Shown: positions 12,055-24,713, counted from the stretch's first letter. The stretch: DNA of 64,000 nucleotides from Blastobasis lacticolella (GCA_905147135.1 LR990050.1:4972501-5036500), one strand, 5' to 3'. The notes: a model not told the origin generated them from the letters alone. Translations and numbers: made by a program.

Positions 12055-12215
12055 ATAATCTCAAAAACCACTAGACAGATTAAAAAATACTTTCACTGAG
12101 TAACATAGGCTTATCATCCTGGGAAAATAATATAAATCAACTCGGAAAAGTTGATTTTTTACGGAGAAACGAACTGCGCGCCGGTGAATGTCACCGAGAA
12201 CGTCTAATAATAACG
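12055..12215 (+). mobile_element. Helitron-like repeat fragment, unit 2
   Basis: Counterpart of 3840-4010, with a short internal deletion removing the AGAATGC segment. Confidence 0.4.
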
Positions 12216-13159
12216 AATTCTATATAAAACACACTGCAAGAAACAAATGAATTGTATGAAAGAGGACTCTAAAATGGTTCTTAAAAGAAAGTGAAATCGC
12301 GGGCGAATACTAGTCATAGTATTACGGATACTGTGAAAGAAACTTAAACAAATGTTTAATTCCAGTAGGTAAATCCAGAGCGTCGACCCATCTGTAGGTT
12401 TACTTTTCTTAATCTATGACCTGCACAAAAATGGCGGCATGAATCGATCCTTACTTATTTAATAGTGTTTCAGCTGATTTTAGTAACAGATTTTCGTGCT
12501 GACTGATGAAATGTTACGCCATTTTCTTTATGTTTGGCCCTCGAATGGTTCGTACAGTTTTTTACGGTATACGTATAGTGTTGTAATCTATAGTGAGGTA
12601 TAGTGTAGTAGAATTTACTTTATTTACTAAACTGCATACGTATAGATGGTGTAGTAGAAAATAGGTCACATAACGTACTGATTGTTTTAATTGTTTATTT
12701 AATATATCATGTATAAAAATATCACTAATACATTAACATATTTAGTAACATAACAGGGAGCATAAAAAAGAACACTTTAAAAAAATTAGGATACGTTTCG
12801 AGTAGTTAACATTTTTACTTTTTCCCTTATAACAAATTAATTATTAATTATACATACATTTTCCCGTAGAGGTACGCACAGACCACATCGTTCCACTGCT
12901 AAGGGCCTGACAGATCTCTGTCGCTTGTTCTTATTAAAATAATATTTACATGATCATCATCATCTGTAAGCGTGGAGTTCACGGCCGTGATTCGTCAGAG
13001 CCGGTCAAGTCTCGCCGCCATTGAGCATTACTTTATGATACGTAGAATATACACATTACTTAACTATTTCCTAACTTAAATATTCATATTATTATTTCAT
13101 ATTATTTACTGGGAGAGAAACAGCTTAAGCAACAATGTTTGCATTATTGTTTTTTTTTA

Positions 13160-13350
13160 TGTCATACGGCAAACAAACAGGCAAGCGAGCCACCTGATGG
13201 AAAGTGGTCACATCGGTGACAGTAGGACATCGGTAACTTCGGGGGAGTTACCAATGCGTTGCCCGCTTCCGAAGAGACCTCTAATATACCTCTTGAACGA
13301 TCCCATGTCATAGTCCAAATGAATCACTATGGCTGGGTGCTCATTCCAGG
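13160..13350 (-). mobile_element. Non-LTR 3' end fragment, unit 2
   Basis: Counterpart of 4960-5320, on the minus strand. It has the CACCTGATGGAAAGTGG motif and the GATCCCATGTCATAGTCCA end but lacks part of the ORF2 side. Confidence 0.55.
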
Positions 13351-13629
13351 GAGCTCATCATGCGATATGAACGTTAAAGTAGCCAGCATAATCACAGGCA
13401 CAAGACACAACGCCAAGATGATGATGACAAGACATAGATATCATCGAAGCGGTTCTGCACTTTTGTTATATGAAATATAAAACTAACTTAATTGTGGATG
13501 TTATATTGGACGACAGTTGTTAATTTCCATCAGATTGCCAGCTAGTTTGTCACTAACAATGATTAGTGCATATTACGGCTTCGGCCGTTATCGCTAACCA
13601 ACACCGCTCGGCGCTTACAGTTCTCCAGT

Positions 13630-13905
13630 CGTCTCGTGACCAGGATGCATGCAACTGCGTCGAAATATCGGGCTACTCGTAAACCAAGGTACGCGGTAGC
13701 AAACCCGGAATATATTTTTAAATTAGCGCATAATATCAAATTACTGTCAGGAATACGCAGCGTACCCCACAAGGTGGACCGACGACCTGGTAAAGATCGC
13801 AGGTACCAGCTGGATGCGAAAGGCACAGGACCGGCCTTTATGATATCTCTGGGGGAGGCCTAAGCCCTGCAGGGCGTCTTTTGGCTGATATGATGATCAC
13901 GTCAC
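13630..13905 (+). mobile_element. RTE-like 3' fragment, unit 2
   Basis: Counterpart of 5500-5800: ACAAGGTGGACCGACGACC, then GGGGGAGGCCTAAGCCCTGC and GATATGATGATC. It abuts the stop codon side of copy C. Confidence 0.6.
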
Positions 13906-13970
13906 TGTCACAACATGGGTTTGTATCGCTGCATCAGCTCAGGAAGTAAACCAAGGTCACCGAAAGCTCT

Positions 13971-16900
13971 CTATACGAAATAGGTCTTGGAGTACGGTTT
14001 CAGGCAGCTAATGACGAGGTCTCGGAGTGCGGCAAGGGCCACCCCCACCACGTGAAACACCAGGATGCCGACAGCCGACAACACAGCCATTACTCCAGTC
14101 TCGCCAGGGCTGGACCAGTCCAGGTTGGGGTAGATGTATTCGCGTCCGAATCTGAGGAACATGATAGTTACATGTTATTTTGTTTTGAGGTCATATTTCC
14201 GCACTCGGAGTCTCATTTGGTTATTAATATGTATAGAAAAACCTATGCCTTCAAGAAACGAGTCTTATAATCATCTTAGCGTTAAGTCCTGGTTGTGCAC
14301 TCGCGCACGAGGGCCCGGGGTCCGCCTTGACCACGATCTATTATTCGGCAGATCAGATAATCACAGTCACTGTCATCTGACCTCCGTGACCCTGCTACCA
14401 GGGGAACCTGACCAGATTGGATCATGGTTACACATTCAGCCGCCTGAATGCGCAGGTTTTATCACGATATTTGAGCATCGGTTAGTATTTAACATACATA
14501 ACTCAAAAAGAGCCATTGATACACCGCTGGTGTTGCGAATGTCAATGGCAGCAGTGATCACTTACCATCAGATGACCATTCGTTATCCTCCCTGTTATAT
14601 AAAAAAAATTGAAGAACAGGCATATAGCTCGGTTCTTTCCAGAAGCTTATTAGTCTGCTACGATGTTCACAGGCATCAGGAAACGACCTCGTTTCACTTG
14701 GTAATTTTGCTCTTAGTCCTTCTCGCAACTATAGTTTTCCATAGCTACCAGGAATCAAGTTTGACCTGACCATAGCGTTGATTGTATGCAACTATACTAT
14801 GCAGCAGTTTCGAGAGAGGTCTCCCAGATAACAACTTTTATTTAGGCGAGTCTGTAGGTCGAACTTGAGTATTTTTCGGTTACAACACAAATAGACTGCC
14901 TATGGCCAGGAATACTTTCCCGCGCTTGTGTTGCTGATTATCATTAGACTAGATTTAAAAGTGGATTGTAATGTAAAGGCCATTTATCTTAGAAAATATT
15001 CAAGGGATAGCAAAACGTTGATTATTAGATAAATGCCCCATTATTACTTTGTTTCTAAAAATAGACATTTTACTTAATCAACGCTAATAATACCAGCTAA
15101 TATCCTACCATCAAATACGAATGAGATTAGCTTTAATTCGATTACATCATAACGTTTCAGACACGTTCTCGCGGGAAAAACATTGAATTCGGGATAAATT
15201 ATAGCCCATGAATAGCTTCTGGGCTATAAGGAAACTATATTTTTGCCAAAAATCATTAATTTTTTGTTCCATGTGATGAAGATGTAACAAACATCCATCC
15301 ACGCATATTAGCAGGATATGACGACTTATCTCCCTATCTCGATGGACTATTGACAACATTGTAACACCGTACCAGACTCGCATCAAGGACGCTCTCACTC
15401 ACGGGTCCATCCCACCGGCGAAGTAGTAGACCACGCTGAAGACCAAGTAGACGATTCCAAAGGCCACTGGGTAGGTGAAGTGCAGGAGATGCGAGGGATG
15501 CCGCGCGGTGACCAGCAGAGCCAGCATGATCACGGAGTTCATGGCGTGAGTGAGTACGTCGAGCGCCAGGTCGATCTCTACCCCCGTTTCTGTGGGAGGA
15601 TGTTGATAATTGTTTATAGTAAGTACAGAAGGCAGCACATCAACCTACCCACCACCATATTTATTATTTTATTTAGTATAATACTAGCTTTTGCCCGCGA
15701 CTTCGTCCGCGTAAAATTCGGTTTTTACTATCCGGACCCGTTCCCAGAACCACATTGAATTTCGAGATCAATTATAGCCCATGTGGTCTTCAGGGCTATA
15801 ACCTAAACTTTGCGTGAAGAAGTAACAAACATCCATACATCCTTACAAACTTTTGCATTCATAACATTAGTAGGAAGTATAATAGGATAAGATTAGCTAT
15901 CTTTACTACAGATGCGTGTATCGATAGCGCGATCCAAAGTCTAAACAGACTAGGTTGAGGTGCCTCCTTCTGTACTCAGACAATGCAGATAGCCCACCTG
16001 ATAATAAGGGGTAGGTAACTGTGGCCCATAGCATCTTATCCTGCAAATAAGTTTATACAGGTAACAAAAATTGAGATACCAGAACCGCGGTGATATTGTT
16101 ATTTACTGCGCTGGGTACTTCATCCTTCATAGTACCCCTCTTTTTATGTCGGAAGTGAAAACGGATTACAACAATGAAAATGCTTTGTGGCAGAAAAGAT
16201 AAGGCGACGGTACTCCCGCAAGCGGTCTTCTCTAGCTTGACACAGTCCTGGTCCTCGTGCTGATCCTGGTTAATTATACCGTTTAATTTAGACTTGCTCG
16301 TACGATTCGGATGTGGAATGAGCTCCCAGCCACAGTGTTTCCTTTGGACTATGATATGGGATCCTTCAAAAGGTGTATTACAGTTCTCCTTAGACGCGGG
16401 CAAAGCATTGATAGCGCCCCTGGTGTTGCTGATGCGGCGGTAACCACTTTCCATCAGGTGCTCCGCTTGCCTGTTTATCTGCCGCATTACATAAAAATAC
16501 TAAATATAATGCAAAATCATCCAATTCAGTAATTATCGCTAAAGATGTAGATAAGGCAAACGAGTAAGCAGATGATCTGATGATTCCGGTGTTAGGAAAG
16601 AGGTTACACGGCCAACCCGATCCTAGTTTCATCGACACGGTTCTTAGCTTTGATTCACTCGGTTCAGAAGTTAGAGAAATATTTGTGTCAGGGGTTTTCG
16701 ATGTCAGTCGCCTAAGTTATATTTACCTACTTTAAACTGTTTCTGCCAAATAAAGAAACGCCTTTTTGTGGCAAAACCTTTTGGAAAGATAGATAGAGTA
16801 TGGCCACTGGCCACTATTCACTATTTAATTTCATAACTCACCTTCTGCAGTAAGGAATGAGTAGTAGAATACGGTGATGAAGAAGGCCATCGGCACTGTG

Positions 16901-19098
16901 ATGTTGTACAGCACCCAGTACGACTTCACGTGCCACGGCAGCTTGGTTGTGTGATCTGCAATAGTTAGCACAGTAACAAGTTACAAACTGAGCAATTTCA
17001 AATGCAAATTAGTAAAACATACGTTCTCATACAGGTTAAATATAACTCATTTCTTAACCTATTTTATTTCAAAGAAAAAACATCGTTATTAACGTAGGTA
17101 CTAGCAGGGTCATGGAGGTCAGATGGTAGAGTAATTACCTGATCGACAAATCCTGGACATGGTCAAGACAGAGCCCGGGTCCTCGTTCTGACCAAGCTCA
17201 CTCTCTACTAAGATCATGGCTCTGCACATGCGGGGTAAAGGACTCTATAGGATACATGATTTAGGGCAACCGGTATAGAAAATAAGTGATGATCTCGATC
17301 TACTTCTAAATCTCAGTGAAAAATGGCTTAACAGAGAAGTGTCTAGTAGAATTAATGAATTAGTATAAAACTAATAAACCACTCTAGACTCTTCTAGATA
17401 ACTAATTTCAAATTTTTTATGCAATTACTGTACGAATCAGTTTTCTTCCCAAGACAAAACTTAGTACACAGACCTCTAAGAAATCGTCTCTGTATCGACT
17501 CCAACCCATTCACATAGTTATTGTAATATGGCGACCAAATTATAGAGCAGTAGTCCAATATACCTCTGACTTATGTTGATGTAGGTAATTACAGTCTTTG
17601 GTTTACGGAGAGATTTCGTAATTTCGTTTGGCTTTTAACTACTATGGGATCATAATGTGAAAGAAACTAAGTTCGGCATCAAATATCACTCCTAGGTTCT
17701 TAAAAACATAAGTGCGCTACAGATCTACTGAGTTTATTGCGTACGGATATGAAAGCAGTTGCATGAGTATGAGGCAGTTGTTTGTTTGTGTATTTGAGAT
17801 GCATTTATTCATATTAAGTGTCATATTATTAGTTGACCACCAATTAGTAAGAGTTTTGTTTATATCTAACTGAAGCAGCCTACAATCCCCCAAATAATTA
17901 ATTCGACGGAAGATTGTCATATCGTCGGCATACGCTAAACATTAACTATTAAAGTAGTCCAGTCGTTTATGAATATTAAAAAATAAAGATTTTTAGATTA
18001 GCCCTGGACATGACTCAACTTGTTTTATATTGCCAGGCATTTGATAGCCATCTCACCTGGTGGTGACGATGTGGTTGAAGATGGAGGATGCCTGTCTAAA
18101 CCTTTGGAAGCCACAGAATTGCCAAACACAACTTTCCATCAGGTGGCCCTATTGCTTGTTTGTGTAAACAGTATGCATTTACAAAAATATATTTTCGAAA
18201 TTACTTTTTTATTTACAAAGACTCTTAATAAAATAATAATCATCTTGGCGTTAATGTCCCGGGTTGTGCTCTCGACAACGAGGGCCCGGGGTCCGCCTTG
18301 ACCATGATCCAGGATTTGGCGATCACCATCTGACCTCCGTAACTCTGCTACCAGGGGAACCTGACCAGATTAGACCATGGTTACAAATTCAGTTGCCTGA
18401 ATTTGCAGGGGTCATTACGATGTTTTCCCTCACCGTAAGAGCATCGGTTAGTAATCAACTCAGAAAAGAGTCATTGGTACATGGCCGCAGCGGGATTCGA
18501 ACCCGGTACCTCTCGCTTACGAGTTGGATACTCAACCGCCCGGCTACCGACGCTAGCCGCCGATACACAGAAACTCACGTAAAATTTATAACAGACCTCT
18601 TTTTTCGTCGGGGGCTATTAATACATTTTATTGACCATTGGCATTAAATTTACAAAGACACTTTTTACATAATAAATCCAATAGTACCGGTTAAAAAGTA
18701 TAATTTTTAATCAAGTACCAGGCTAAATGTGGGAATTAGAGGTATACACACATCTTTGAAAAAAAATATAAATAGGTATATTCCAACTTACCTATTAGCC
18801 CTTCACTCTTGTACCCCATCCAAGACACGGCGACTGCGAAACCCGACGTCAGCGTCACCATAATAACTCCCCAATTCGTCATGTAAATGAAATGGAAACC
18901 GAAGTTGTAAGTCTTGCCAGTCCACACCATGGAATACACGAGGATCGCGAGACTGAAGAGGAACACCAGAACACGGAAGCACAGCAACGGGACTGTAGAA
19001 TGGCTCGTCTGCCAAGAACCGATGTAGAAGTCTGAGACATTTTCGTGTTTAAGAAGGAACTTGTCAGCTCGGAACTGGTTGCGGCAGTAGTTCTTCAT
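13971..19098 (-). CDS. Rolling stone-like membrane protein, copy C (complete, 4 exons)
   Basis: The minus-strand coding sequence is join(13971..14151, 15403..15589, 16842..16955, 18792..19098) and gives 262 residues, with exon lengths and phases identical to copy B. All splice junctions are GT/AG and in frame. It differs from copy B at a few residues: RADKFLL for RADRFLL, FRVLVF for FRALVF, FLTAE for FLTGE, IDLALDV for IDVALDV, FTYPV for FTFPV, SVVYY for SVIYY, and KPYSKTYFV for KPNSKTYFV at the C-terminus. Such low divergence next to nearly identical introns means a recent duplication or gene conversion. It is predicted to be a small multi-pass membrane protein of the rolling stone family and sits in unit 2/3 of the array in the same orientation as its paralogues. 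Confidence 0.9.
14272..14520 (-). mobile_element. SINE fragment, unit 2
   Basis: Counterpart of 6160-6400, in intron 3 of copy C. It has the GAGGGCCCGGGGTCCGCC block and CCAGGGGAACCTGACC. Confidence 0.55.
15120..15310 (+). mobile_element. Helitron-like fragment, unit 2
   Basis: Counterpart of 7050-7265, in intron 3 of copy C. Confidence 0.45.
15685..15890 (+). mobile_element. Helitron-like element, unit 2
   Basis: Counterpart of 7640-7845, starting CTAGCTTTTGCCCGCGACTT, in intron 2 of copy C. The unit 3 counterpart is missing because the retroelement block at about 23390-24713 replaced it. Confidence 0.5.
16292..16525 (+). mobile_element. Non-LTR 3' end fragment, unit 3
   Basis: Third nearly identical copy of 1-235, in intron 2 of copy C. 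Confidence 0.65.
17395..17965 (-). mobile_element. Decayed reverse transcriptase fragment, unit 3
   Basis: Counterpart of 1138-1735, in intron 1 of copy C. It keeps the minus-strand DDMTIFRRINYLGDC frame (about 17880-17925). Confidence 0.65.
18243..18565 (-). mobile_element. tRNA-derived SINE, unit 3 (best preserved)
   Basis: The minus-strand head carries the B box GGTTCGAATCCCG (about 18490-18502) and an upstream GTCGGTAGCCGGGCGG. The element ends with AACGCCAAGATGATTATT, an ATGATT-type tail. It is in intron 1 of copy C. The body matches about nine other fragments in the window. Confidence 0.65.
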
Positions 19099-19534
19099 TT
19101 TGTTAGGTTATATTCCTCGATTTTTGAGTTATTGTCGCCTGATTGGGTCTGTCATAGCGCGGGACACGACCAGCTTTCCCGATAAATTGCTGTGAATAAA
19201 CTCTGTTATCTAAGTATTCTTCTCTGTATCGCAATAAGATGACAGTTATCACCTTCTAATCGAGTGAAAAATTATTACGTCGTCGATAAATCGACTACCT
19301 TATCTTTTATTACAGGATCTGACACTGATAGTTCTGGCACTTGTAACAATTTGGTGGAAACAGACTGAGTAAACTTCTTAAAACATTAAACCATATAATG
19401 TTTGTACAGTTTGTAAGGAATTGAATACACTTGATATTTATAGTTTTATACCTACCTATCTGTTTAGCCCAGTACCAGGTGCTACATGCTCGTGTGTCAC
19501 TGCGTAGTATAAGAAAACCTAGGTGTTTCATTCC

Positions 19535-19720
19535 TCACAATGTTTCCTTTAGACTATGAAATGGGATCTTTCAAGAGATATATTAGAGATCGCTTCAGAG
19601 GCAGGCAACGCATTGTTAACTCCCCTGGTGTTGCTGATGTCCACAGGCGGTGGTGACTACTTTCCATCAGGTGGCCCGCTTGCCTGTTGGTCTGCCGTAT
19701 AACATGAAAAAGGTACACGG
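19535..19720 (+). mobile_element. Non-LTR 3' end fragment, unit 3
   Basis: Counterpart of 3250-3440 and 11470-11655. Confidence 0.6.
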
Positions 19721-19873
19721 AACGGTATCTCTATTCCTGGCAAAACGTGATAATAATAATAAAAAATATTAACATACGTTTCTACTGAACTAATAAAAAA
19801 ATATGTACAGTCGAGTTCATTAATATGTGAGCATTACCAAGGCTTCAAATATAAATGTACATGGAAGGGTACT

Positions 19874-19928
19874 TATATATCTGAGCAGATTCATGAATCA
19901 AACATATGTACATCTGCTCAGATATATA
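19874..19928. repeat. Inverted-repeat hairpin, unit 3
   Basis: Perfect 16/16 arms, TATATATCTGAGCAGA and its complement, with a spacer that differs from units 1 and 2. Confidence 0.85.
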
Positions 19929-20094
19929 CATAGAGAAAATATTGACTAACGTAATAGAGCAGCCATCACAAACAAAAGGAATGTACCAACCTGTCACGTG
20001 CGGGAAGTGCGGGGGGAGGCTGCTAAGTCATAGAATGCGACATTACAAGATACGACCCTATAATTGTATTCTACCTACTCAATCAATAAATTGA

Positions 20095-20270
20095 GAATAA
20101 ACTCAAAAACTACTAGACAGATTTAAAAAATACTTTCACTAATAGAATGCTACATTATCACTGAGTAACATAGGCTTATCATCCCAGGAAAATAATAAGT
20201 TAACTCGGAAAACTTGATTATTTACGGAGAAATGAACTGTGCGTCGGTGAAAGTCACCGAGAACGTCTAA
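20095..20270 (+). mobile_element. Helitron-like repeat fragment, unit 3
   Basis: Counterpart of 3840-4010. Confidence 0.4.
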
Positions 20271-20999
20271 TAATAACGAATTCTATATAAAACATACTGC
20301 AAGAAACAAATTCATTGTATGAAAGAGGACTCTAAAATGGTTCTTAAAAGCAAATGAAATCGCGGGCGAATACTAGTCATAGTATTACGGATACTGTGAA
20401 AGCCACTTAAACAAATGTTTAATTCCAGTAGGTAAATCCAAAGCGCTGCCCCATCTGTAGGTTTACTTTTCTTAATCTATGACCTGCACAAAAATGGCGG
20501 CATGAATCGATCCTTACTTATTTAATAGTGTTTCAGCTGATTTTAGTAACAGGTTTTCGTGCTGACTTATGAAATGTTAATGAAAAAATGTTAACGCCAT
20601 TTCCTTTATGTTTGGCCCTCGAATGGTTCGTACAGTTTTTTACGGTATAGTGTTGTAGTCTATAGTGAGGTATAGTGTAGTAGAATTTACTTTATTTACT
20701 AAACTGCATACGCATAGATAGTGTAGTAGAAAATCGGTCACATAACGTACTGATTGTTTTAATTGTTTATTTAATATAACATGTACAAAAATATCACTAA
20801 TACATTAACATATTTAGTAACATAACAGGGAGCGTAAAAAGGAACACTTTTATGAAAAATTTTAAAGGATTTTTCAGTCCAACAATATTAAGATACGTTT
20901 CGAGTAGTTATCATTTTTAATTTTAGCTTATAACAAATTAATTATCAATTATACATACATCTTCCCGTAGAGGTAAGCACATACCACATCGTTCCACCT

Positions 21000-21290
21000 G
21001 CTAAGGGCCTGACAGATCTCGAAATCGAAATATCGGGCTACTCGTAAACCAAGGTACGCGGTAGCAAACCCGTAATATACTTTTAAATTAGCGCATACTA
21101 TCATATCACAGTCAGGAAGACGCAGCGTGGGTAGCCCTCCTACAAGGTGGACCGACGACCTGGTAAAGATCGCAGGTACCAGCTGGATGAGGAAGGCACA
21201 CAACACACAAACACCGGTCTTTGTGAGATCTCTGGGGGAGGCCTAAGCCCTGCAGGGCGTCTTTCGGATCATATGATGATCACGTCACTA
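21000..21290 (+). mobile_element. RTE-like 3' fragment, unit 3
   Basis: Counterpart of 5500-5800. The upstream side is joined directly to CTGACAGATCTC by a deletion of about 0.7 kb that removed the minus-strand LINE tail seen in units 1 and 2. Confidence 0.6.
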
Positions 21291-21661
21291 TCACAACATG
21301 GGTTTGTATCGCTGTATCAGCTAAGGAAGTAAACCAGGGTCACCCAAAGCTCTCTATACGAAGTAGGTCTTGGAGTTCGGTTTCAGGCAGCTAATGGCGA
21401 GGTCTCGGAGGGCGGCGAGGGCCACCACCACCATGTGAAACACCAGGATGCCGACAGCCGACGACACTGCCATTACTCCAGTCTCGCCTGGGCTGGACCA
21501 GTTCAGGTTGGGGTAGATGTATTCGCGTCCGAATCTGAGAAACATTATAGAGGTTTACATGTTATTTTGTTTTGAGGTCATATTTCCGCACTCACGAGTC
21601 TCATTTGGTTATTTATACGTATAGAAAAACCTATGCCTTCAAGAAACGAGTCTAATAAATA

Positions 21662-21920
21662 ATAATCATCTTAGCGTTAATGTCCTGGTTGTGCTCTCGC
21701 GCACGAGGGCCCGGGGTCCGCCTTGACCACGATCTAGGATTTGGCAGATCAGATAATTACAGTCACTGTCATCTGACCTCCGTGACCCTGCTACCAGGGG
21801 AACCTGACCAGATTAGATCATGGTTACACATTCAGTCGTCTGAATGTGCAGGTTTCATAACGATGTTTGAATATCGGTTAGCATTTAACATACATAACTC
21901 AAAAAGAGCCATTGGTACAA
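21662..21920 (-). mobile_element. SINE fragment, unit 3
   Basis: Counterpart of 6160-6400, in intron 3 of copy D. Confidence 0.55.
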
Positions 21921-22291
21921 CCCGTACAACGCTGGTGTTGCGAATGGTAGCAGTGATCACTTACCATCAGGTGACCGTTCGTTATCCTCCCTGTTATATA
22001 AAAAAATTGAAGAACAGGCATGTAGTTCGGTTATATCCAGAAGCTTATTAGTCTGCTACGATGTTTACAGGCATCAGGAAGCGACCTCGTTCCCTTGGTA
22101 ATTTTGCTCTTAGTCCTTTTTGCAACTATAGTTTTCCATAGCTACCAGGAATCAAGTTTGACCTGACCATAGCGTTGATTGTATGCAACTATACATACTA
22201 TGCAGCAGTTTCGAGAGAGGTGTCCCAGATAACAACTTTTATTTAGGCGAGTCTGTAGGTCGAATTTGAGTATTTTTCGGTTACAACACAA

Positions 22292-22631
22292 GAGAGGTAG
22301 GGCATAGCGGGGTATCTCGTTCGAATTGGAGCCGACTGGGGAAGTACCTCCACCTTACAGAATATCGCAGCTAAATAATACTCTTTTAAATAGTATTGTG
22401 TTTCTGCCGGTGAGTAAGGTTTCCAGTGCTCCATGGGGTCGGGATTTGGGGAACCGTGGCTTTGGCAGTGGAGTGGCATTTGCCTTTTTGCTGCCAGAGC
22501 AACGTGTTATAGAGGTGGGCAACGCATTGGCGATACTCTTGGTGTTACTAATGTCTATAGGCAGTGGTGACCACTTTTCATCAGGTGGCCAGCTTGCCTG
22601 TTTGCCAACCGTATGATATAAAAAAAAAATG
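22292..22631 (+). mobile_element. Poly(A)-tailed retro-insert private to unit 3
   Basis: Units 1 and 2 read GGTTACAACACAAATAGACT or near it. Here about 340 bp interrupt the site after ACACAA. The insert begins GAGAGGTAGGGCATAGCGGG, contains CCACCTTACAGAATATCGC, ends with the TCATCAGGTGGCCAGCTTGC tail motif, and finishes in a run of A. It is a 5'-truncated CR1/Jockey-type copy that arrived after the duplication. Confidence 0.65.
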
Positions 22632-22859
22632 CGTTCCTATGGCCAGGAATACTTTCCCGCGCTTGTGTTGCTGATTATCATTAGACTAGATTTAAAAGTG
22701 AATTGTAATTTAGAGGCCATTTATCTTAGAAAATATTCAAGGGATGACAAAGCGTTGATTATACGATAAATGCCCCATTATTACTTTGTATCTAAAAATA
22801 GACATTTTACTTAATCAACGCTATTAATACCAGCTAATATCCTACCGTCAAATACGAAT

Positions 22860-23090
22860 GAGATTAGCTTTAATTCGGTTACATCATAACGTTTCAGACA
22901 CGTTCTCGCGGGAATGACATTGAATTTCGGGATAAATTAAAGCCCATGAATAGCTTCTGGGCTATAAGGAAACTCTATTACTGCCAAATTTCATCAAAAT
23001 CGATTAGTAGTTTTTGTGTGAAAGTGTAACAAACATCTATACAAACATACTTACAAATTTTCACATAATAATATTAGTAGGATATAACGA
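22860..23090 (+). mobile_element. Helitron-like fragment, unit 3 (less decayed)
   Basis: Counterpart of 7050-7265. It retains more of the consensus, with TTTCATCAAAATCGATTAG and TGTGAAAGTGTAACAAACA. Confidence 0.5.
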
Positions 23091-23389
23091 CTTATCCCCC
23101 TACCTCGATGGACCATTGACAACATTGTTAAGCCTCGCATCAAGGACGCTATACTCACGGGTCTATCACTCTCTACTCACGGGTCCATCCCACCGGCGAA
23201 GTAGTAGATCACGCTGAAGACCAAGTAGACGATTCCAAAGGCCACTGGGAAGGTGAAGTGCAGGAGATGCGAGGGATGCCGCGCGGTGACCAGCAGAGCC
23301 AGCATGATCACGGAGTTCATGGCGTGTGTGAGCACGTCGAGCGCCACGTCGATCTCTACCCCAGTATCTGTGGGAGGATGTTGATAATT

Positions 23390-23640
23390 TTTAATAGTAT
23401 TTATTTATTTTATGTAACTGTTTATTGCACACAATAATGATATACTGAGAAGAATGCAATACAAAATACACAACAGGCGCTGCTAATTTCTAATAAGGAA
23501 TTTGTTCCAGCAGGCCTACTAGAAGAGATATGCTAGACTAACATAACGCAGATACGACGTGCATAATAATTGAATATATAAATAAATATATTATATGATA
23601 ATAATGGTATATAAAGAGAATGTAAATTACGTGACATATT
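23390..23640 (-). mobile_element. Retroelement tail fragment, minus orientation
   Basis: The block opens with TATTTATTTATTTTATGTAA, which read on the minus strand is a 3' TAAA-type tail preceded by GTGTGCAATAAACAG. It begins exactly where homology to units 1 and 2 stops. It is followed by AT-rich DNA and then the plus-strand reverse transcriptase fragment. Confidence 0.45.
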
Positions 23641-24713
23641 ACTAAATATACTAAATATATGGGAACTTGTTGCGCTGGATAATTTCATATTTGTCCAAGA
23701 GAAGTCAGCTCGTCGCTCTTAAAGGGGACTATTCCTCGCCAATTTTTATTAATTCTGGGGTTCCCCAAGGATCACATCTCGGACCTTTATTTTTCATTGC
23801 TTTTATTAATGACATAGTCGATAATCTGTCATGTCCTACACTACTTTATGCAGACGACCTCAAAATATTCTCAACTATAATTTCGTTGGCTGATGTTATG
23901 AACTTACAAAGAGATTTGGATACTATAACTCAGTGGTGTATTATCAATAGAATGTCGCTTAATCTCGCTTATGTAGTGTTATATCATTTACAAAAAAACA
24001 ATAATAGGATACTAAATCCTTACACTATTAACGGCTATCCACTTGAACGAAAATATGTTGTTAAAGACCTAGGCATATTTTTTGACGACGAGATGACTTT
24101 TAAATCACATTATGATGCAATGACCGAGAAGTGCTCTCGTACGTTGGGTTTTGTTACCCGTATCACGAAACAATTTAAAAGACCTAAGCTCGCTTGAGTA
24201 TCGCCGTAATTTCCACGGGCTGCTTATGTTGCATAAAATTATTCACAGTCATATTGATTCTCCCCCTCTCCTCTCTAACATTAAATTTAATACCTACCAA
24301 CGCACTAGGAACCCTGAACTATTTATGATACAGGTTTATTTAAACAACACTTCTTTTTACAATCCTTTAACTCGAATGTGTCGTCAATACAATGAGTTAC
24401 TAAATAATAATACTGACGTTGACATCTTCGACTATAATACCAATCATTTTCGAAATAAATTGCAAACCATATTTTTTGGATGATAATGGTCATTATTGTT
24501 GCCTTAAGTGTATTTTGTTTGGAATTTTTGTGTTACCCTTTTTCTTTTTGTATGCCTAAATTGTAAACTTATGTAGAATAGGAGCATGTACTTTCTTTAT
24601 ATTCTAAATAGTACACATTCTCAGTGGATTTCAGTCTGACCTTGTAATTGTTATAACCATATAATTCTTAAGTGGCTGTTATCTGTTATGTGTATAAATA
24701 AATAAATAAATAC
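23641..24713 (+). mobile_element. 5'-truncated non-LTR retrotransposon with reverse transcriptase remnant
   Basis: A plus-strand frame (23667-24197) has the reverse transcriptase motifs SGVPQGSHLGPLFF and LLYADDLKIFSTI, then TQWCIINRMSLNL and VKDLGIFFDDEMTF, typical of Jockey/CR1-group elements. The frame breaks near 24180, with a deletion, and continues in another frame to 24483. The 3' UTR ends in (TAAA)n at about 24695-24713. It is dead. It lies between exons 3 and 2 of copy D and, with the block at 23390, replaces about 900 bp of the unit. Confidence 0.8.

Noticed and set aside
15480..15758. 92-codon plus-strand frame present in units 1 and 2
   Set aside because: Antisense to rost exon 3 and then runs into a Helitron-like repeat; not a separate gene.
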